DNA of 34,833 nucleotides from an uncultured Clostridium sp. (GTDB lineage Bacteria > Bacillota > Clostridia > TANB77 > CAG-508), in the NCBI GenBank assembly GCA_948472955.1, contig CAOKVW010000009.1, forward strand, positions 1 to 34,833, in the 5' to 3' direction. Made by a program: the position numbers and the translations under genes. Below, in pieces: positions 30,573 to 34,833 of this stretch. Every line of letters begins with the position of its first letter. The first letter of the stretch is position 1. The notes beneath the pieces are model-generated. The model had not been told where the DNA came from. It worked only from the letters and a program-made list of their open reading frames with translations, and searched no databases.

Positions 30573-31331
30573 CTATGGTTCTTCAATTAAATCTTTCCAA
30601 TACTTTTTGGGCATATATTGCATTTGACATCTTGAATTTTTTCTTTCTGAAATAGCGATGGTATTAAAAAATAATTTCCACAATTCCTGATATTTTTGTT
30701 CTTTGGCAGAAATAGCAGGAATTTTTAGATTGGTAGCATCTATTATTTGATATTCTTTTCCATTATAAAGTAAGCAAATATTTCTTATTTTATCATGTAT
30801 GATGAAATTTTGAGTTGGTAAGCGATGAATAAAATGATGGGCTAAGGGTTCTATGATATTATTATCTGGATGGAGAGAAGCATAATATAAGTTATTGCCA
30901 ACCTCTTGAAAGCGTAATAACCCCTTTAATCTATGACATTCACCAAAGGCTCTTTTTTTCATGGCCATGACTTGAAAGACATACGGAATCGTAAGTCGAT
31001 GATTGATTTTAGAACCATAGTCAAAACCATCACATAAGTATTTTAGCAGATAGATTTCTTTGTTTGGTTCGTTGGAAAGAAAGGCATAGTAAGTATTGTA
31101 AAGAGTTGTATTACCAATATTTTTTTCAATACCAGTAAAAACGCGTTTGGCTTTTTCGGGGTCTGTCTGAATCGAAATAGTGGTATCCAAAAAATTAGGA
31201 GAATAATCTTTTTCTGCTATTATTTTTTCTGGTAGTGTTTTAGTAGCATAACAATCAAATACAAGGGTCAGAAATCCATCTAAGGTGCCATCGTATAAGT
31301 AGGTTTTGTTTATAAGCTTCCAGTTAGACAT
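30573..31331 (-). CDS. DUF4130 / TIGR03915-type probable DNA-metabolism protein
   Basis: A 252-residue protein of the TIGR03915 type (DUF4130), found almost always next to a TIGR03916 radical SAM protein. It has LYDGTLDGFLTLVFDCYA near the start (about 12-29), the stretch RFQEVGNNLYYASLHPDNNI (about 140), VSERKNSRCQ-like text near 235 (ISERKNSRCQMQYMPKKYW), and the closing YWKDLIEE. The related uracil-DNA-glycosylase-like fold and the partner suggest DNA repair or modification, but the reaction is not known. Its start overlaps the end of the radical SAM gene by 22 bp, showing coupling. Confidence 0.8.
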   Translation of the reverse strand: MSNWKLINKTYLYDGTLDGFLTLVFDCYATKTLPEKIIAEKDYSPNFLDTTISIQTDPEKAKRVFTGIEKNIGNTTLYNTYYAFLSNEPNKEIYLLKYLCDGFDYGSKINHRLTIPYVFQVMAMKKRAFGECHRLKGLLRFQEVGNNLYYASLHPDNNIIEPLAHHFIHRLPTQNFIIHDKIRNICLLYNGKEYQIIDATNLKIPAISAKEQKYQELWKLFFNTIAISERKNSRCQMQYMPKKYWKDLIEEP

Positions 31332-32608
31332 TTTATTTTATCCTCCTTTGTTGGTGGTAAGCTATCAAAAATAGACAACTGTTCAAATTGTGGTAGAGGT
31401 AAAGCGTTTCGCTCTTGTATCATAAGATTGGTTTCAATAAAGTTTTGATTGAATTGATAAACTTTATTGAAATATTTTCCTTTACAGGTAATAAAGTATT
31501 TAGCTCGCTTTATTACCACGCCAAGTTTTTTTAAAGCTTCGAAGTCTAATAGAAATTCACGTCTTGCTCTTATGATTTTTTTGGCAGAAATAACACCAAT
31601 ACCAGGAATACGAAGCAGGGTAAAATAGTCTGCTGTGTTAATTTCAACTGGGAATTTGTCAAGATTTCGCAATGCCCAATCACATTTAGGGTCTAATATG
31701 TGATTAAAGTTAGGGTGAGATTCGTTTAATAATTCATCTGCTTGAAAGCCGTAATAACGTAGCAACCAATCTGCTTGGTATAATCTGTTTTCGCGAAGAA
31801 GAGGAGGGGACTCTAAAGTGGGTAGATTTTTATCTTGGTTGACACTAACATAAGCAGAATAGTAAACTCGTTTTAAATTTAATTTTTGGTATAATCCTTC
31901 GGAAAGTTTTAAGATTTTCAGGTCACTTTCAGGAGTGGCTCCAACGATTAATTGCGTGGTTTGTCCAGCTGGCACAAAACTAGCTTTGTATTTACTTTTT
32001 TCTAGTTTGTTTTGCTTGATTCCATTCGAAACATAAGACATTGGCTCTAAAATGCCAGTTTTTTCTTTTTGTGGGGCTAATAATTTCAAACTGTCATGAG
32101 AAGGTAATTCGATGTTGATACTAAGCCTATCTACTAGTGTTCCTAAAATGTCAATTAATTCTTTACTACAACCAGGTATGGTTTTACAGTGAATATAACC
32201 ATTGAAATGATATTCGTTTCGCAAGATAGAAACGGATTGTATGAGTAATTCCATCGTATAATCAGGAGATTTTACAACAGCAGAACTTAGAAAAAGTCCT
32301 TCAATATAGTTTCTTTTATAAAAATTAATGGTTAAGTCAGCAACCTCTTGTGGTGTGAAGGTTGCTCTTTTGACAGAATTCGTACAACGATTGATACAAT
32401 ATTTGCAATCGTACATACAAGCGTTACTAAATAGTATTTTTAGTAAAGAAATGCATCTTCCATCTGCTCCCCAACTATGACAAATACCAGCCACATGACC
32501 ATTTCCAATTCCATTGTTTTTGTTTTTTCGGTTGCTTCCACTTGAACTACAAGAAGCATCGTATTTAGCAGAGTCTGCTAAGATTTTTAATTTATCTATT
32601 GTTTCCAT
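31310..32608 (-). CDS. TIGR03916-type radical SAM protein, putative DNA repair/modification
   Basis: A 432-residue radical SAM protein. The cluster-binding motif is ACMYDCKYC (CxxxCxxC, about residue 67), and a cysteine-rich lead (DASCSSSGSNR, GICHSWGADGRC) precedes it. The core continues with GLFLSSAVVKSPDYTMEL, NGYIHCKTIPGCS and SINIELPSH. Near 330 a helix-hairpin-helix DNA-binding motif is visible (LLRIPGIGVISAKKII). I placed the start at ATG 32608 (METIDKLKILADSAKYD), which matches the family start and has GGGAG upstream; an earlier in-frame ATG at 32659 overlaps the promoter. The partner gene follows with 22-bp overlap. Substrate unknown; DNA is likely. Confidence 0.88.
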   Translation of the reverse strand: METIDKLKILADSAKYDASCSSSGSNRKNKNNGIGNGHVAGICHSWGADGRCISLLKILFSNACMYDCKYCINRCTNSVKRATFTPQEVADLTINFYKRNYIEGLFLSSAVVKSPDYTMELLIQSVSILRNEYHFNGYIHCKTIPGCSKELIDILGTLVDRLSINIELPSHDSLKLLAPQKEKTGILEPMSYVSNGIKQNKLEKSKYKASFVPAGQTTQLIVGATPESDLKILKLSEGLYQKLNLKRVYYSAYVSVNQDKNLPTLESPPLLRENRLYQADWLLRYYGFQADELLNESHPNFNHILDPKCDWALRNLDKFPVEINTADYFTLLRIPGIGVISAKKIIRARREFLLDFEALKKLGVVIKRAKYFITCKGKYFNKVYQFNQNFIETNLMIQERNALPLPQFEQLSIFDSLPPTKEDKIKCLTGSL

Positions 32609-32647
32609 TTTCTTGTTCTCCCAATTAATTACCAAATATCTGTTCTT

Positions 32648-32675
32648 ATTATAACACAAAAAAATAAAAAGTCAA
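32648..32675 (-). promoter_or_regulatory. Promoter of the radical SAM operon
   Basis: On the minus strand, TTGACT (32670-32675), a 16-bp spacer and TATAAT (32648-32653), about 40 bp before the ATG. Confidence 0.7.
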
Positions 32676-32715
32676 CCATTTGTTTGGAAAAAATAAAAAT
32701 TAAAATTTAGAGGGA

Positions 32716-32765
32716 TTGACAAATCTTGGAAAATAATGTAATATATAAGTGTTATTTCGAAATAA
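32716..32765 (+). promoter_or_regulatory. Promoter and palindrome upstream of Rpn copy 2
   Basis: TTGACA (32716-32721), a 17-bp spacer and TAATAT (32739-32744). Just after the likely start point is the perfect 14-bp palindrome TTATTTCGAAATAA (32752-32765), which could be an operator. A leader of about 170 bases follows before the TTG start; nothing else recognisable is in it. Confidence 0.6.
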
Positions 32766-32918
32766 AAAATTTAAATCAAATTTTAAAATCTAATTTTCAA
32801 AAAAAGGTCAAAACAATAGAAAAAGTGTAAAAATAGAAGAAAATTACCAATAGAAATCGAACAAAACATTAATTTACTCTGAAATAAAAATTGACAGTGA
32901 AATAAAAAGGAGGTACAA

Positions 32919-34166
32919 TTGAAAGAAATAAATAAAATAAAACCATTTACCTATCAAGATTACCTATACTATAAAGTGATTTTTCAGAAAAATAAGTATG
33001 ATAAAATCCCTATGTTATGTGATGTAAAAGAAAATTATCACTATAAGAAAGAGGTAAAGAATCCACATGATAAGATATTTAAAGATGTATTAGATGATAA
33101 AAAAGAAGTAGTAACATTTTTAAATAGAATGTTAAAGCTAGAACAAACCCAGTATGCTCTACAAGAAAAAGATTTAGAAAAATACAATAGAGAATTTATT
33201 ACAGATAATTTTCAAAGTATAGAATCAGATGTGATTTATAAAAAGAAAGACCAAAATATATTTTTTTTGATTGAACAGCAGTCAACGATAGATTATGCAA
33301 TGCCCTATAGAATATTAAAATATGGTATGGCTATCATGGAAAGTGCAATCAATAAGGAAAAATTAAGGCAAAGAAATTATAAATTACCAACTATATTTTC
33401 TTTTGTTATTTATACTGGTAATGAAAAATGGAAGGTTACCAATGATTTAATGGATAAACAAGAAACATTACCTGGTTGTAAGTCAGAAACTTTTGCGAAT
33501 TTTCAATTAATGGATGTAAATGATTATACCAATCAAGAGTTGCTAAATAAAAAGGGCTTTTTAACAAAAGCTATGCTATTAGAAAAAGCAAAGAATTATG
33601 AAGAACTAGAAGAATATTTGGAATTGATTATAAAAACACAGATGGAAGAACGACAGAGAGAACACTTACAAAGGATGATAAGATATGTTTATAAGAATAA
33701 GCTGGGTAGTAAAAAGTATAATCAGTTTATTCAAGAATTACAAGTAAAACAAGAAAAGGGAGGAGATAGTATGTTTGCTGAGATATTAAGTAAAAAAATT
33801 GATGAGGTTTTTGAAAGGGAAGAAAAAGTGAAAAAGCACGAAACAAAAGTAAAAAAGCAAGAAACTAAGGTAAAAGAGCAAGAAACTAAGGTAAAAGAGC
33901 AAGAAACTAAGGTAAAAGAGCAAGAAACTAAGGTAAAAGAGCAAGAAACAAAAGTGAAGGAGCGAGAGAACAAAGTAAAGAAGAAGGAAATAGAAATCAT
34001 GCAAAAGAAAAATGCCATTATAAATCAAGCAGAAAATCAAATGATTATCAATATGATAAAAAATAATATAGATGAAAATACAATTTTGAAAATTATTAAT
34101 ATTGATAAAAATAGATTAGCAAAAGTAAAGAGAGAAATGATGGTAAGTGAGGATGGTGCTTTTTAG
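32919..34166 (+). CDS. Rpn-family PD-(D/E)XK nuclease / putative transposase, copy 2, with heptad-repeat tail
   Basis: A 415-residue paralogue of the gene at 22031. The nuclease domain has HDKIF (50-54), Asp104 in SDVIYK and Glu119-x-Gln121 in IEQQST, so the catalytic residues are intact. The C-terminal part from residue 285 begins MFAEILSKKIDE. It then runs into seven near-identical heptads, VK-K/E-x-ETK (residues about 304-352), a coiled coil encoded by a 21-bp tandem repeat, and ends with a helical segment that resembles the tail of copy 1 (DENTILKIINIDKNRLAKVKREM). The start is TTG with a strong AAAGGAGG. An internal AGGGAGGAG and ATG at 33771 could begin a 131-residue protein. It ends five bases from the convergent YcxB-like gene. 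Confidence 0.85.
   Translation: MKEINKIKPFTYQDYLYYKVIFQKNKYDKIPMLCDVKENYHYKKEVKNPHDKIFKDVLDDKKEVVTFLNRMLKLEQTQYALQEKDLEKYNREFITDNFQSIESDVIYKKKDQNIFFLIEQQSTIDYAMPYRILKYGMAIMESAINKEKLRQRNYKLPTIFSFVIYTGNEKWKVTNDLMDKQETLPGCKSETFANFQLMDVNDYTNQELLNKKGFLTKAMLLEKAKNYEELEEYLELIIKTQMEERQREHLQRMIRYVYKNKLGSKKYNQFIQELQVKQEKGGDSMFAEILSKKIDEVFEREEKVKKHETKVKKQETKVKEQETKVKEQETKVKEQETKVKEQETKVKERENKVKKKEIEIMQKKNAIINQAENQMIINMIKNNIDENTILKIINIDKNRLAKVKREMMVSEDGAF
33771..34166 (+). CDS. Possible internally initiated C-terminal small protein of Rpn copy 2
   Basis: AGGGAGGAG ends five bases before an in-frame ATG at codon 285. The product would be 131 residues, made of MFAEILSKK..., the heptad coiled coil and the terminal helices, and would lack the nuclease domain. 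A TATAAT at 33717-33722 might be an internal -10, but no good -35 is present. Copy 1 has the same arrangement at codon 282. By analogy with E. coli rpn genes this could be an inhibitor of the full-length protein; that is inference. Confidence 0.42.
   Translation: MFAEILSKKIDEVFEREEKVKKHETKVKKQETKVKEQETKVKEQETKVKEQETKVKEQETKVKERENKVKKKEIEIMQKKNAIINQAENQMIINMIKNNIDENTILKIINIDKNRLAKVKREMMVSEDGAF
33828..33974 (+). repeat. 21-bp tandem repeat inside Rpn copy 2
   Basis: Seven consecutive 21-bp units starting at 33828, 33849, 33870, 33891, 33912, 33933 and 33954. Units 3-5 are identical (GTAAAAGAGCAAGAAACTAA plus G); the others carry a few substitutions. An eighth degenerate unit follows. Each unit encodes one heptad, VKEQETK or a variant, so changes in copy number keep the reading frame. 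Confidence 0.9.
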
Positions 34167-34177
34167 CACGCTAAAAA
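34160..34177. terminator. Small hairpin spanning two convergent stop codons
   Basis: TTTTTAG-CACG-CTAAAAA forms a 7-bp stem with a 4-base loop. The left TAG is the Rpn stop and the right CTA is the YcxB-like gene's stop on the other strand. It may act as a weak bidirectional terminator. Confidence 0.4.
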
Positions 34178-34710
34178 TGTTCTTTTGTTTGATAGGAAAA
34201 ACACCACCAACATTTTTTCTTAATAAAGCTAGAGAATTCAGAAGGATTATCTTTTTTAAACTTTGTTTTGTCTAGTAAAAAGGCGTGTTTTTTATCAATA
34301 TACAAGTAAAAAAAATCGGATGTTTCAAACACGCGATGCAGTTGATAATATTTTATCTTAGAATACTGTTTATCATCTTCAGTGACAAAATACTTATCAT
34401 AAAACTTAAAAGTAAACTCTTTTTCTTTTTGAATTTTTTCGCTTTTATATTCTTTTGTCATCTCAGCAACAGGGCGAAAAAATCGCCAAAGTACAAAAAC
34501 AGTTAATCCACAACATAATACAATAGCAATTGTAAAATTATGATATTTCACTTGAAAAATCAAAGTAAATAAAATAAAAGCTACTACGATAGCAGTGTAT
34601 GCCATATAAGTCAATTGATATTTTTTGTTATGAAAGACAAGAAAATTATCATATACCGTTTTTGTATATTTCGTTGTATTTTTAAATAATAATTTCAAAT
34701 TTATCACCAA
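34171..34710 (-). CDS. YcxB-like membrane protein
   Basis: A 179-residue protein with two adjacent membrane helices (YMAYTAIVVAFILFTLIF, about 35-52; FTIAIVLCCGLTVFVLW, about 58-75). A cytoplasmic beta-rich domain follows (about 90-165) with FTFKFYDKYFVTED, YSKIKYYQLHRVFET and FFYLYIDKKHAFLLDKTKF, the pattern of YcxB-like C-terminal domains. The family has no established function. It is convergent with the Rpn copy 2 gene, with four bases between the two stop codons, and divergent from the cortex-hydrolase gene. The start codon lies after a GGTGATAAA stretch, so the ribosome site is modest. Confidence 0.7.
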   Translation of the reverse strand: MVINLKLLFKNTTKYTKTVYDNFLVFHNKKYQLTYMAYTAIVVAFILFTLIFQVKYHNFTIAIVLCCGLTVFVLWRFFRPVAEMTKEYKSEKIQKEKEFTFKFYDKYFVTEDDKQYSKIKYYQLHRVFETSDFFYLYIDKKHAFLLDKTKFKKDNPSEFSSFIKKKCWWCFSYQTKEHF

Positions 34711-34791
34711 GTCAATTATAACATATGTTTTGAAAATATGGAACCAATTACTCTTATTCTTAATATAATTTAGGGATAGGAGTGATTTTTT

Positions 34792-34833
34792 ATGGCATAT
34801 TCAGAACGAGAATTATTAGCAAGAATTGTACAA
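34792..34833 (+). CDS. Start of a probable SleB/CwlJ-type cell wall hydrolase (partial)
   Basis: Only the first 14 residues are in the window: MAYSERELLARIVQ. This matches the opening of SleB/CwlJ-type cortex hydrolases (ELLARIV followed by an acidic catalytic region) that degrade spore peptidoglycan during germination. ATAGGAG precedes the ATG at suitable spacing. The catalytic part lies beyond the window, so the assignment rests on a short match and the sporulation context. Confidence 0.5.
   Translation, partial: MAYSERELLARIVQ

Noticed and set aside
33828..33974. Regular 21-bp repeats considered as a CRISPR array
   Set aside because: The units are back to back with no spacers and lie in frame inside the Rpn gene, encoding heptads.
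33731..34040. Open frames on the minus strand opposite the Rpn tail repeat
   Set aside because: They are by-products of the tandem repeat (repeated Ser/Phe/Leu-rich text), with no ribosome site and no family resemblance.

Overview
The window comes from a low-GC, spore-forming member of the Clostridia, probably an uncultured gut-type lineage. The evidence is the strong A+T bias, the SpoIIIAH-like sporulation protein at the left end, the start of a SleB/CwlJ-like spore-cortex hydrolase at the right end, the anaerobic class III ribonucleotide reductase, the MurT/GatD lipid II amidation pair and the pilin-like leader of the large surface protein. No tRNA, rRNA, CRISPR array or complete transposase gene was seen.

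Layout. Positions 1-5600 carry spoIIIAH, a small opposing XRE regulator, a pilin-leader surface protein with repeat modules, and a membrane-anchored glycoside hydrolase family 3 gene broken by a frameshift. Positions 5676-12182 are a housekeeping run: recJ, relA/spoT, an MBL-fold hydrolase, a small unknown gene and hisS. Positions 12241-15453 hold a divergent Crp/Fnr regulator and nrdD, whose promoters carry matching Fnr-spaced palindromes. Positions 15500-17689 are gatD (frameshifted) and murT on the minus strand. Positions 17896-20277 are DUF362, an ECF S-component, DUF1893 and a chorismate-mutase-like protein. Positions 20352-24023 hold an IbrA-like PAPS-reductase-fold protein, an Rpn nuclease and a UMPH-1-like HAD phosphatase. 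Positions 24198-30408 hold LiaF-like and DUF4097-like proteins, a large SWIM/SNF2 helicase and dxr. Positions 30573-34833 hold a coupled DUF4130/radical-SAM DNA-repair-type pair, a second Rpn gene, a YcxB-like protein and the start of the cortex hydrolase.

The main discoveries are as follows. (1) Both Rpn (PD-(D/E)XK) genes contain, at almost the same codon (282 and 285), a strong internal Shine-Dalgarno sequence followed by an in-frame ATG. Each could therefore make a separate C-terminal small protein, which matches the intragenic toxin/antitoxin arrangement described for E. coli rpn genes. (2) The intergenic regions are full of small non-coding hairpin elements from at least three families. 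One is a REP-like GGGAC...GTCCC family, with one copy nested around another element and one copy supplying a gene's stop codon. One is a GC-rich cored element (two copies). One is a structured element with compensatory base changes between its two copies. (3) Predicted Fnr-type operators link the Crp/Fnr regulator to nrdD and to itself. (4) There are two single-base frameshifts, in gatD and the GH3 gene, in similar local sequence. All functional calls are read from motifs and family knowledge; no database search was run.
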